A DNA stretch of 64,000 nt from Streptomyces sp. CBMA291 (GTDB taxonomy: Bacteria > Actinomycetota > Actinomycetes > Streptomycetales > Streptomycetaceae), in contig NZ_MSJP01000106.1 of assembly GCF_014596525.1 (NCBI RefSeq), positions 1 through 64,000 on the forward strand, in the 5' to 3' direction. Under the pieces are notes generated by a model. It ran no database searches. It saw nothing but the letters and a program-made list of their open reading frames with translations, and was not told the origin of the DNA. Of the stretch, positions 15,263-22,996 are shown one piece after another. Both the position numbers and the translations under genes were made by a program. The stretch's first letter is position 1; the number at the start of each line of letters is the position of its first letter.

Positions 15263-15676
15263 TCAGCTGTCGGCCAGGATGTGGGAGAGCTCCGTATCGA
15301 GGTCGAAGTGCCGGTGCTCGGTGCCCGGTGGCACGGCGGCGTCGGTCCGCTTCAGGAACGACTCCAGGGCCCTCGCCGGGGCCTCGAGCAGGGCCTCTCC
15401 CTCGGGAGAGCTGAGTGCGATGCAGACGACTCCCTGCCCGTGACTGCGGGAGGGCCAGACTCGGACGTCGCCCGTGCCGGTGGGCCGGTGCAGCCCCTCG
15501 GCGAGAAGGTCGCGGGCGAAGACCCACTCGACCGTCTCCTCGGCTCCGGTGTGGAAGGTGGCGTGCACGGCATAGGGATCGGCCGTGTCATACCGCAGGC
15601 CCGCGGGTACAGGCAGTGAGGACTCGCTCGACACAACGAGGCGCAGGTGCAGCTCGCAGCTGACCGTGGTGTTCAT
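15263..15676 (-). CDS. ssgB: SsgB, sporulation-specific cell division regulator
   Basis: A 137-residue SALP-family protein that I recognise as SsgB from its start MNTTVSCELHLRLVVSS and core GLRYDTADPYAVHATFHTGAEETVEWVFARDLL. In Streptomyces SsgB localises with SsgA to future septum sites in aerial hyphae, recruits FtsZ and is needed for sporulation. ATG 15676 gives the canonical N-terminus. The upstream divergent gap of 189 bases must hold its promoter, which in S. coelicolor depends on a stress/developmental sigma factor; I cannot pick the boxes confidently here. Its presence is strong evidence for Streptomyces. Confidence 0.96.
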   Translation of the reverse strand: MNTTVSCELHLRLVVSSESSLPVPAGLRYDTADPYAVHATFHTGAEETVEWVFARDLLAEGLHRPTGTGDVRVWPSRSHGQGVVCIALSSPEGEALLEAPARALESFLKRTDAAVPPGTEHRHFDLDTELSHILADS

Positions 15677-15865
15677 AAGCGCCAGGGCCTTTCGCTCAGT
15701 GTGCGCTCGGGGATTCGCACGTCGGCGAAATCGACATGCCACCTCTGGGGTCGTTGTAAACCCCTCTGTCGGTTTTGTGATCGTTCAGGTAGCTCGGATG
15801 GTGGCGTGTGACCTGGGGTAATAGCGCCCTCCCGGCGAGAGGTCGCCGTCCGGTAAGTTGGGGCC

Positions 15866-16288
15866 ATGAATGCGGAGAGTGACGAGCGCAGGGGGGAATC
15901 CGCAGACGGCCAGGCAGCCGAACTGGGATCCCGCGCACCGGAGTTCATCAAGTCCCGGCGGACCCTGCACCTGAGCTGGCAGGTCGGTGTCTTCATCGTG
16001 GGACTCGCCGTGGTCGCCGCGGGGGTGGTCATGCTCCCACTCCCGGGCCCCGGCTGGCTGGTCATTTTCGCCGGCATGGCGATCTGGGCCACCGAGTTCG
16101 TCTGGGCACAACTCGTGCTCCGCTGGACCAAGCGCAAGGTGACCGAAGCCGCACAGCGCGCGCTCGACCCCCGGGTCCGGCGCCGCAACATCATCCTCAC
16201 CGCCATCGGCCTGGTGATCATCGGCGTCCTGCTCGGCGTCTACCTCTGGAAGTTCGGCCTCGTCATGCCGTGGAAGATCGACGAGTGA
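15866..16288 (+). CDS. PGPGW-motif transmembrane protein (TIGR02611-like)
   Basis: A 140-residue membrane protein. After a hydrophilic N-terminus (about 1-35) come two hydrophobic segments (about 38-75) joined by the signature PLPGPGWLVIFAG, then a basic stretch and a final TM segment (IILTAIGLVIIGVLLGVYLW). The family is conserved in actinomycetes, function unknown. A TAAGTT box (15854-15859) lies six bases before ATG 15866 and there is no clear ribosome site, so the mRNA may be leaderless. Confidence 0.88.
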   Translation: MNAESDERRGESADGQAAELGSRAPEFIKSRRTLHLSWQVGVFIVGLAVVAAGVVMLPLPGPGWLVIFAGMAIWATEFVWAQLVLRWTKRKVTEAAQRALDPRVRRRNIILTAIGLVIIGVLLGVYLWKFGLVMPWKIDE

Positions 16289-16342
16289 CCTGAAGGTGGT
16301 TCGGGAGCACCGCTGACATGCGGTAATGTTTGCGGTGCACCG

Positions 16343-16414
16343 GGGCGATTAGCTCAGCGGGAGAGCACTTCGTTCACACCGAAGGGGTCACTGGTTCGAT
16401 CCCAGTATCGCCCA
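16343..16414 (+). tRNA. tRNA-Val (CAC), copy 1
   Basis: Acceptor GGGCGAT/ATCGCCC, anticodon stem CTTCG/CGAAG with loop TTCACAC (anticodon CAC), T loop TTCGATC. No encoded CCA. A -10-like TAATGT lies at 16324-16329. Confidence 0.96.
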
Positions 16415-16421
16415 CCCCGGA

Positions 16422-16460
16422 CCGAAGGCCCGGAGACGGAAAACGTCTCCGGGCCTTCGG
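16422..16460 (+). terminator. Terminator of tRNA-Val, 17-bp stem
   Basis: Perfect 17-bp inverted repeat (16422-16438 with 16444-16460) with loop GAAAA, beginning eight bases after the tRNA and followed by CGTTT. Confidence 0.88.
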
Positions 16461-16536
16461 CGTTTCCCGGCATTTTCCAGTGTTGCCGGGTGCTGCCGGG
16501 TGGCACCGGGAAACCCCGGTGCCACCCGGTTCCCGC

Positions 16537-19092
16537 TCACCGCATCCGCGCCACCCGGTCCCGCAGCCTCCGTGCGTCCCGCAGCCGCTGCTCGTACGTG
16601 GCGCCCACCGCGAGCAGCAGCAGCCCGGCGAGGGCCGGCGGCAGCCAGCGGGGCAGCGCGCCCACCGCCTGCACCACGAACGGCGCCAGCTCGTGCAGCC
16701 CGTCAAGGACCAGCACCGCCCCGCCGATCAGCAGCGGCGCCTGGAGCCGGAACCGCGCCCCCAGCAGGGTCGCCACCAGCGCGGCCACCCCCAGGAGCAG
16801 CGGTCGCGGCCAGTCCGGATCCGCCCAGGCGGCGGCGAGACAGGGCAGCAGCGTCACCGCGAGCCCGGGGCCGTACGCCGTCCAGGAGGAGGCCTCCGGG
16901 TCCCGCCGCCGCCGCAGGAAGCCGACCGCGAGCGCGGGCACGGTCACCGGCAGCGTGTACGCCTCCGGGGCCGTCACCCCCCACACCCCGAGCCGGATCC
17001 ACGCGGCGAGCAGGAACAGCGCCGCCGCCGTCCACGAGGCGAACCGCCGCCGCTCGGGCCGCAGCGCCGTCGCCGCCGCGATCACCCCGCCGAGCGCCAG
17101 GACGAGCGCGTGGAACGCGGGCCGGGACGCCGAGAGCCCCACCGCCACCAGACCCACCGCGCCACCGGTGATCTCCACCGGCAGTGCCACCGGCCGGGCC
17201 TTGGCGCCGACGTACGCCGTCGCCGCCGGGACCAGCAGCAGCGCGAGCGCCGTCCCCCGGGCCCCGACCCCGCATGCCGCCGCCCCCGCCCCCACCAGCC
17301 CGGCCGCCACGAGCACCGCGCCGCAGGCCGCGACCACCCGGCGCTCGTCCCCCGCGCGCACCGCCACGCCCACGAGCAGCGCGCACACCACACCGAGCAC
17401 GGCGAACGTGGCCCCCCGGACGTCCAGCGAGAGCGCCATCGCCCCCACGGCGGACACCAGCCCCCCGGCGAACGCCGTCCACCCGAGAACCACGTCCGCC
17501 GCCGGGGCCCCGGCGCCCGGGGCCGCCCCCATCGGAGCCCCGCCGTGAGCCGCCGTGCCCGGAGCCGTGACCCCCGCGATCCCGTCCTGAGCCGCCGCCC
17601 CCGCGGTCCGTACGTCCGCCGCCGTCGTACCCGGCGACGCACCGTCCCCAACCGTCCCGTCCGGCGCCGCACCGTTGGTGGCCACCTCCGGCGCCGTCCC
17701 GTCGTCCGGTCGCGTGAGCCCCCGGGTCAGCGCCTCCGGCCACACGGCGCCGCACAGGGAGCCCGCCGCCGTCAGGAGCAGCAGGACGAGCGTCGGCGCG
17801 TACCCCCACCCCAGGGTGACCGGGACGGCCGTCAGCAGGCCCCAGGTCAGGACGAGGCCGCCGCGCCGGGCCCAGACCCGGGGGACCCACATCAGGGCCG
17901 CCGCGCTCACCGCCAGGACCAGGAGGGCCGTTCCCGGGTGCGCGGGGAGGAGCGGGGCGGAGTGCTCGCCCGACCAGACCTCCGTCCGCCGCCCCAGCGG
18001 CCCCAGCGCCCCCGTCACGACCGGCGGCAGCGCCCACAGCAGCCCGAGCGCGCCCACGGTGCCTCCCGCGTACGCGAGCCCCTCGCGTATCCCGTCCGGC
18101 AGCCGGGCACCGAAGACGCCCGCGCGCCACACCGACGCCAGCGCGAGACCGCACAGCACGTACCCCGGCACCGTCCAGTCGGAGGGGAGCCCGGCACGCA
18201 GCAGCCCGCCGAAGGCCGCCGCCACCGCCACTCCCGCGACAAGACCGCCCGCCAGGGTCAGCGAGGGCGTCCGCAGGACCGCGCGAAGCGCCACCGCCGT
18301 ACAGGCGAGGAGCAGCGCCGCGCCGCTCCACGGAGCCGTGAGCGACAGCGAGCCGCCCATGAGCAGCGCCCAGCCGCCCAGCACCGTCGCCCCGGACACG
18401 GCCGTGATCCGTACCGAGTCCGCCGGACGGTTCCACGACGCCACCGCGCCGTCCGCCGCCGCCGTGACCAGGGCCGCCCACGCGAAGGCCGTCGGCCCGC
18501 CGCCCGCCGCCAGCACCCCGAGCGGCAGTGGCAGCTGCCCGGCGGCCATCGCTGCGGGCAACGGCCCCCGCAGCCGGGGGAGCCCCATCCCGTACGCAGC
18601 CCAGGCGCCCGCGAGGACGGCCGAGGCCGCCGCCGCGTACCCGAGACCGTCCGCGCCGGGCAGCGCCACCCGGTGCAGGGCGTACGCGTCGAGCACCGTC
18701 AGGGCGAGCCCGAGGGCCGCCACCGACTCGGCCGTCGACCCGAGCCCCTTGCGCGACAGCACCACCGGCGCCGCCAAGGCCGCCGCGGTCACCGCGGCGA
18801 GCACCGTCGCCCGGCCGCCGATCCCCATCGAACCCCAGCTCACCAGGGTGAAGGCGACCGCGGCGATGGTCAGCAGCGTGCCGCCGAGGGTCAGCAGCAC
18901 GTTCTGCGTACCGCGCGGAGTGGAATCCGCCACCGGCGCGAACGGGAGAGGCGCCGCCGACGCGACCGGCGGGCGGAGGACCTGGAGGAGCCAGGCGCGC
19001 CGGGCCAGCAACTGGGAGCGGCGCGCGTCGAGTCGGGCCAGCTCGCGATCGACGAGCACCAGTTCGTCCGCGGGCGGCAGGGAAGTGTCCAT
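16537..19092 (-). CDS. Large polytopic membrane protein (SCO7613 C-terminal-domain-like)
   Basis: An 851-residue protein from ATG 19092. After a short helical N-terminus (LPPADELVLVDRELARLDARRSQLLARRAWLLQ) it contains some two dozen hydrophobic Ala/Leu/Val/Gly-rich segments with short Arg-containing loops, and a hydrophilic Ala/Thr/Gly-rich linker at bases about 17540-17715. The pattern resembles the very large actinobacterial membrane proteins annotated as SCO7613 C-terminal domain proteins; that match is from memory and function is unknown. The start is uncertain, as ATG 19116 is also in frame and neither has a ribosome site. The gene lies antisense between two identical tRNA-Val genes. Confidence 0.75.
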   Translation of the reverse strand: MDTSLPPADELVLVDRELARLDARRSQLLARRAWLLQVLRPPVASAAPLPFAPVADSTPRGTQNVLLTLGGTLLTIAAVAFTLVSWGSMGIGGRATVLAAVTAAALAAPVVLSRKGLGSTAESVAALGLALTVLDAYALHRVALPGADGLGYAAAASAVLAGAWAAYGMGLPRLRGPLPAAMAAGQLPLPLGVLAAGGGPTAFAWAALVTAAADGAVASWNRPADSVRITAVSGATVLGGWALLMGGSLSLTAPWSGAALLLACTAVALRAVLRTPSLTLAGGLVAGVAVAAAFGGLLRAGLPSDWTVPGYVLCGLALASVWRAGVFGARLPDGIREGLAYAGGTVGALGLLWALPPVVTGALGPLGRRTEVWSGEHSAPLLPAHPGTALLVLAVSAAALMWVPRVWARRGGLVLTWGLLTAVPVTLGWGYAPTLVLLLLTAAGSLCGAVWPEALTRGLTRPDDGTAPEVATNGAAPDGTVGDGASPGTTAADVRTAGAAAQDGIAGVTAPGTAAHGGAPMGAAPGAGAPAADVVLGWTAFAGGLVSAVGAMALSLDVRGATFAVLGVVCALLVGVAVRAGDERRVVAACGAVLVAAGLVGAGAAACGVGARGTALALLLVPAATAYVGAKARPVALPVEITGGAVGLVAVGLSASRPAFHALVLALGGVIAAATALRPERRRFASWTAAALFLLAAWIRLGVWGVTAPEAYTLPVTVPALAVGFLRRRRDPEASSWTAYGPGLAVTLLPCLAAAWADPDWPRPLLLGVAALVATLLGARFRLQAPLLIGGAVLVLDGLHELAPFVVQAVGALPRWLPPALAGLLLLAVGATYEQRLRDARRLRDRVARMR

Positions 19093-19186
19093 GCGTCGGA
19101 GTGTGGCCCCCGCCATAGAAGAGGGGAATGCGTCCCGGTACTCATTTCCCCGGCCCGCGCCATCTGAGTACGTCCACACTGGGGGC

Positions 19187-19633
19187 ATGGACTGGTGCCG
19201 GTACCGCTTCCGCAGCGTCTGGCGGCTCGCCGCCCCGCCCGAGGCGGTCTGGGCCGTCCTCGACCACGCCGAGGAGTACCCCCGTTGGTGGCCCCAGGTC
19301 CGCGAGGTCGTCCCCCTCGACGACACCACCGGCGCCGCCCGCTTCCGCTCCCTGCTTCCCTACGACCTCCACGTCACCGTCCGCGCCGTGCGCCGCGACC
19401 CCGGGGCGCGGGTCCTGGAAGCCGCCCTCGGCGGAGACCTGGAGGGCTGGGCCCGCTGGACCCTCGCCCCGGAGGGGACCGGCACCCGGGCGCTCTACGA
19501 GCAGGAGGTGGAGGTCCGCGCGCGCCTCCTGCGGGCCCTCGCCTTCCCCGGCAGGCCCTTCTTCCGCGCCAACCACGCCTGGATGATGCGCCGCGGGCGA
19601 CGGGGACTCGCCGCCCGGCTGTCATCGGTTTGA
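19187..19633 (+). CDS. SRPBCC (START/polyketide cyclase-like) protein
   Basis: A 148-residue protein with the features of the helix-grip SRPBCC fold: RSVWRLAAPPEAVWAVLDHAEEYPRWWPQVREV at the N-terminus, several beta strands, and a long C-terminal helix ending RRGRRGLAARLSSV. Such proteins bind hydrophobic ligands, and the ligand is unknown. ATG 19187 has a CACACT box six bases upstream instead of a ribosome site. The stop codon overlaps the -35 region of the next tRNA gene. Confidence 0.83.
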   Translation: MDWCRYRFRSVWRLAAPPEAVWAVLDHAEEYPRWWPQVREVVPLDDTTGAARFRSLLPYDLHVTVRAVRRDPGARVLEAALGGDLEGWARWTLAPEGTGTRALYEQEVEVRARLLRALAFPGRPFFRANHAWMMRRGRRGLAARLSSV

Positions 19634-19659
19634 ACGGAGGGCGCGCGGGCCTGTATGGT
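19630..19659 (+). promoter_or_regulatory. Promoter of the second tRNA-Val(CAC)
   Basis: -35 TTGAAC (19630-19635) and -10 TATGGT (19654-19659) are 18 bases apart, with the start predicted just before the tRNA. The -35 overlaps the stop of the SRPBCC gene. Confidence 0.5.
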
Positions 19660-19672
19660 TCAACCCGTTCCC

Positions 19673-19744
19673 GGGCGATTAGCTCAGCGGGAGAGCACTT
19701 CGTTCACACCGAAGGGGTCACTGGTTCGATCCCAGTATCGCCCA
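19673..19744 (+). tRNA. tRNA-Val (CAC), copy 2
   Basis: All 72 bases are identical to the Val(CAC) gene at 16343. The flanking promoter and terminator sequences differ. Confidence 0.96.
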
Positions 19745-19749
19745 CCGGG

Positions 19750-19783
19750 AGAGGCCGGTCCGTCGAAAGACGGACCGGCCTCT
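19750..19783. terminator. Terminator after tRNA-Val copy 2
   Basis: Perfect 15-bp inverted repeat (19750-19764 with 19769-19783) closed by a GAAA tetraloop, between the tRNA and the convergent exonuclease gene. Confidence 0.85.
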
Positions 19784-19859
19784 GTCATGTCGTCAGATCA
19801 TCGTGCCGCCAGGCCGTCACGGCGCCGGGCCGTGCCGCCGCGACGGCCCCCTCGGCCCC

Positions 19860-20588
19860 TCACGCCGCCGTCCCCAGCTCCGGCCGCAGCGGCCACGACG
19901 GGTCCACCGTCTCCGGCGTCCCCTGGCGCGTGAACCACGCCTGGAGCCCGCGTGCCTGCGCCGCGTGCCACACCGCCTGAAGGGTGTGCAGCTCCGGCGG
20001 AGTCAGCCGCTCCAGACGGGAGGAGAAACGCCGCGCCACCGCCCGTACGACATCGAGCGCCGCCGTGGCGTCCGCCGCCGCGTCGTGGGCGCCCGCCAGC
20101 TCCACCTCGTAGTGGTCGCACAGGTCGGTCAGCGTCCGACGGCCCTTGCGGTACCGGTCCAGATGCTTGTCCAGGACCCTCGGGTCCAGCACGCACAGCG
20201 GGGCGCCCCCCAGATAGGCGCCGAGCGAGGACGCCCGGTGCCTGCGCAGCTCGCGGTCGAGGATCGTCAGATCGAACGGCGCGTTCATCACCACCAGCGG
20301 CCGACCCGCCGCCGACTGCTCGGCCAGCGCCCGGCCCAGCTCCTCCATCACCGGGGACGGCCAGCGCCCGTTCCGCTGGAGGTGATCGTCCGTCAGACCG
20401 TGGACGGCCGTGGCTCCCTCGGGTACCGGTATGCCCGGATTGACCAGCCAGCGCGTCACCCTCGGCCGCGCCCCCGCCGTGTCCTGCACGACGAGAGCGG
20501 CCGACACGATCCGGTCGCCCTCGACGTCGACTCCCGTGGTCTCCGTGTCGAAAGCGGCCAGGGGCCCCTCGAACCAGTGCAACGTCAT
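19860..20588 (-). CDS. DnaQ-like 3'-5' exonuclease (DEDD family)
   Basis: A 242-residue protein with the three exonuclease motifs: ExoI FDTETTGVD (about residues 13-21), ExoII VVMNAPFDLTIL (about 98-109) and ExoIII HDAAADATA (about 152-160), giving the Asp/Glu/Asp/Asp metal ligands and catalytic His. It should remove nucleotides from DNA or RNA 3' ends, as a proofreading-like or RNase T/oligoribonuclease-like enzyme. ATG 20588 has AGGGAG seven bases upstream. A longer frame to 20708 is not supported. It is divergent from the DUF4365 gene. Confidence 0.9.
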   Translation of the reverse strand: MTLHWFEGPLAAFDTETTGVDVEGDRIVSAALVVQDTAGARPRVTRWLVNPGIPVPEGATAVHGLTDDHLQRNGRWPSPVMEELGRALAEQSAAGRPLVVMNAPFDLTILDRELRRHRASSLGAYLGGAPLCVLDPRVLDKHLDRYRKGRRTLTDLCDHYEVELAGAHDAAADATAALDVVRAVARRFSSRLERLTPPELHTLQAVWHAAQARGLQAWFTRQGTPETVDPSWPLRPELGTAA

Positions 20589-20708
20589 CCCTGAACTCCC
20601 TGCACACGTGCGGCAGATGGCCAACCCCCTGCCCGAAAGGGTGATACCCGGACCGTTTGCGCCGTACGCGGACCGGTCACAACAGAAGGGACGGGGAAGG
20701 AAGAACAC

Positions 20709-21284
20709 ATGGCGCTCGCCCAGCCCGAGTCGGGAGGGCTGCCGTCCCAGCGGACCACTCCGACGCGCGGCTCACTCGCCACCACCGCCTGCATGGAGAC
20801 CCTCCAAGTGGGATACCTGCACGCCGTCGCCGCCGCGGCCGGCTGCTCGCTCTCCCAGCCCTTTCCGGACAACGGCATCGACTGGCATGTGAGCCACAGC
20901 GCTCCCGGCCACACCGTCGACGACGAAGTGACCATCAAGGTGCAGCTCAAGTGCACCTACCAGATACCGCCGCGCACCCCGGGGAACGCGTCCGGGGCGT
21001 TCTCGTTCACCCTCGACAACGACCACCTGGTGAAGCTCGCCAGGACCCCGGTGGCCGTCCACAAGATCCTGGTCGTGATGCTCGTCCCCCGGAACCCCGA
21101 GGACTGGCTCAGGGCGGACCACGACCGGCTCGACCTGCGGCACTGCTGTTACTGGACCAATCTGGCCGGACACCCGGTCACGGGACGGCGCAGGACCACC
21201 GTCCGCGTCCCCACGACACGGATCTTCGACGACCGGGCACTCTGCGGGATCATGACCCGGGTCGGCGGGGGAGGGAGACCTTGA
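20709..21284 (+). CDS. DUF4365 protein, probable PD-(D/E)xK nuclease fold
   Basis: A 191-residue protein. The DUF4365 pattern is seen in ACMETLQVGYLHAVAAAAG, then DNGIDWHV and TIKVQLKCT. In PD-(D/E)xK terms the helix Glu, the Asp of GIDW and the Q-x-K of VQLK would form the metal site. After this come YWTNLAGHPV and a basic segment ending TRIFDDRALCGIMTR. DUF4365 occurs in nuclease-type proteins, some linked to defence, but its role here is not known. ATG 20709 follows GGGGAAGGAAGAAC, a good ribosome site. The stop overlaps the next start (TGATG), so both genes are co-translated. Confidence 0.8.
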   Translation: MALAQPESGGLPSQRTTPTRGSLATTACMETLQVGYLHAVAAAAGCSLSQPFPDNGIDWHVSHSAPGHTVDDEVTIKVQLKCTYQIPPRTPGNASGAFSFTLDNDHLVKLARTPVAVHKILVVMLVPRNPEDWLRADHDRLDLRHCCYWTNLAGHPVTGRRRTTVRVPTTRIFDDRALCGIMTRVGGGGRP

Positions 21285-22768
21285 TGCACCGGCCGATCGA
21301 CGACCCGGACCCCGGACAGGACCCGTACGGGACCGACCGGGAGCCCGGACCCGACCCCCGCGCGACCAACCCGGACCCCGGACGGGACCCGTACGGGAGC
21401 GACCGGGCCTCCGGACGGGACCCCTACGGCACCCGCTCGGAACCCGGACGGGACCCGTACGGGACAGAACCGGGGCAGGAGCGGAGCCCGTACGGGACCG
21501 GGCGCGGACCCGTGCCCCCGTCCCATCGGCCCCATCCGCTGCCCGGCGTCTTCCCCGGGCCCAGGACCAGGGCCCCCGCCCCGCCCGGCGAACCCTGGGC
21601 CGCTCTCCGGGACACCCCCGACCCCGGCAGGGTCGACCCGTGCGTCCTCGGCGCGCTCCTCGCCCGCCACGGCTGGCGGCGGCGCGGCGGCGCACCCGGC
21701 CGCTTCGGCCGCTGGACCCCGCCCGGCGACGCCCCCGGCACCAGCCTCCTGGTCCCCGAGAACCGCGCCTTCCCGGACTGCGACGACCTGCTCGGCGAGG
21801 CGCTCGACGCCCTCGCCCGCAGCGCCGCGCCCTCCGCCCGCGAGGTCCTCACCGGCCTCGCTGTGCCCAGCGACGAGATCCGCTGGTGGCGCGAGGTGCC
21901 CCAGGGCCCCGCGGGCACGGTCTCCTGGGACGTGCGGGAACAGTTGGCGACCGCCGCCCGGCGCCTGCTGCTCGCCGGGGCGCTCGCGGTGCGCGGCCGG
22001 GCCGGCTACCACGGCGCCCGCCACCGGCGCCCCGCCCGCGCCTCCCTGGAACCGGTCGTCGTCGGCGCCGCCTCCGACGGGCACGGTCTCACCGCCTTCC
22101 TGCCGCTCGACCCCTGCCGGCCGGTCGCCGTACGGCTCCACCACGCCCTGCACGCGGCCCGCGAGGCCACCGACTACCAGCGGACCACCGGAGGCATGGA
22201 GGCCTTCGACGCGGCCGTCGCGGCGGGCGTCAGCCGTGAACTCACCGAGGCCCTCGTCGCCCTGGTCCGGGGCACCGAGGGCGCCCGCGTCGCCCTGGCG
22301 TGGGCACCGTCCGCCGGGACACCCGAGGGCTGCGCCGCCCGGCCCGAACCGGTCGAGTTCTCCCCGGGCGACCTGCCCGCCCTGCGCGAGGCGGGTGCCC
22401 GCTACCTCACCGACGAGCCCTCCGTCCCGGTCCGGCTCACCGGGGCCGTGGTCCGGATGCGCCGCTCGGGGCCGCGCGGCGAGGGCACCGTACGTCTGAG
22501 GGTGCTCGGCGGGGCGGAGGTCCCGCACGTCCGGGTCACCCTCGACGAGGAGGCCTACCGCACGGCGGGCCACGCCCATCTCGTCGGGCTCCCGGTCCGG
22601 GTCGAGGGCAGGCTGGAGAGCCGGGGCGGCTTCCGGCGGCTGAGCGATCCGACGGGGCTCGTCCCCGTCCAGGTCGACGAGACGGAGCGGGACCGGCTGA
22701 TGAAGGCGCTCCAGGAGAACCCCGACTTCTTCGAGGAGCCCCCCGACCCGGACGAGGACGCCTCCTGA
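21284..22768 (+). CDS. Hypothetical protein with N-terminal 11-residue repeats, partner of DUF4365
   Basis: A 494-residue protein, family not recognised. Residues about 11-76 form six 11-residue repeats with the core G-x-DPYGT. A Pro-rich linker follows (to about 110). Then comes a globular region of about 380 residues with helical and mixed parts, and near the C-terminus a beta-rich stretch (VPVRLTGAVVRMRR to GLVPVQVDE) that looks like an OB-type fold. The tail is acidic (FFEEPPDPDEDAS). ATG 21284 overlaps the DUF4365 stop. GGGAGGGAGACC precedes it. A role together with the DUF4365 protein is inferred from coupling only. Confidence 0.72.
   Translation: MHRPIDDPDPGQDPYGTDREPGPDPRATNPDPGRDPYGSDRASGRDPYGTRSEPGRDPYGTEPGQERSPYGTGRGPVPPSHRPHPLPGVFPGPRTRAPAPPGEPWAALRDTPDPGRVDPCVLGALLARHGWRRRGGAPGRFGRWTPPGDAPGTSLLVPENRAFPDCDDLLGEALDALARSAAPSAREVLTGLAVPSDEIRWWREVPQGPAGTVSWDVREQLATAARRLLLAGALAVRGRAGYHGARHRRPARASLEPVVVGAASDGHGLTAFLPLDPCRPVAVRLHHALHAAREATDYQRTTGGMEAFDAAVAAGVSRELTEALVALVRGTEGARVALAWAPSAGTPEGCAARPEPVEFSPGDLPALREAGARYLTDEPSVPVRLTGAVVRMRRSGPRGEGTVRLRVLGGAEVPHVRVTLDEEAYRTAGHAHLVGLPVRVEGRLESRGGFRRLSDPTGLVPVQVDETERDRLMKALQENPDFFEEPPDPDEDAS
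21311..21510 (+). repeat. In-frame 33-bp tandem repeats
   Basis: The core CCGTACGG (or CCTACGGC) recurs at about 21321, 21387, 21420, 21453 and 21486, that is every 33 bases with one diverged unit between the first two. Each unit encodes 11 residues. Confidence 0.85.
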
Positions 22769-22905
22769 GGCCGGGACGGGGCCGGGGAAGCCGGACGGGG
22801 CGACCCGGACGAGGAGGACCCTTGAGCCCCGGCCGTCCCCGGGCCGGGACGGCACCGGCCCCCGTGCCGGGTGAAACCGTTTCGCGGGGCGGGCGGACCC
22901 CTCGG

Positions 22906-22911
22906 TAGGAT
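22906..22911 (+). promoter_or_regulatory. Candidate -10 box of thrS
   Basis: TAGGAT, 85 bases before the thrS start. No convincing -35 is seen. A palindromic GAAACCGTTTC (about 22873-22883) lies upstream, and the leader has a direct repeat of CGGCACCTCGT. No T-box features were found. Confidence 0.3.
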
Positions 22912-22996
22912 CGGGCGTGCGCGGCACCTCGTCTCTGCCGCGCACCGCCGACGCCGGCACCTCGTGTCTGCCTGCGCCCCTATGTATGGAGTACCC

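Noticed and set aside
16330..19167. 945-residue plus-strand open frame
   Set aside because: Arg/Pro/Gln-rich antisense shadow of the polytopic membrane protein; it also runs through a tRNA gene.
16343..19744. Integrated mobile element at a tRNA gene
   Set aside because: No integrase, excisionase or transposase lies between the tRNA copies, and the genes look native in composition.
22769..22996. T-box riboswitch upstream of thrS
   Set aside because: No T-box consensus or terminator/antiterminator pair could be recognised.
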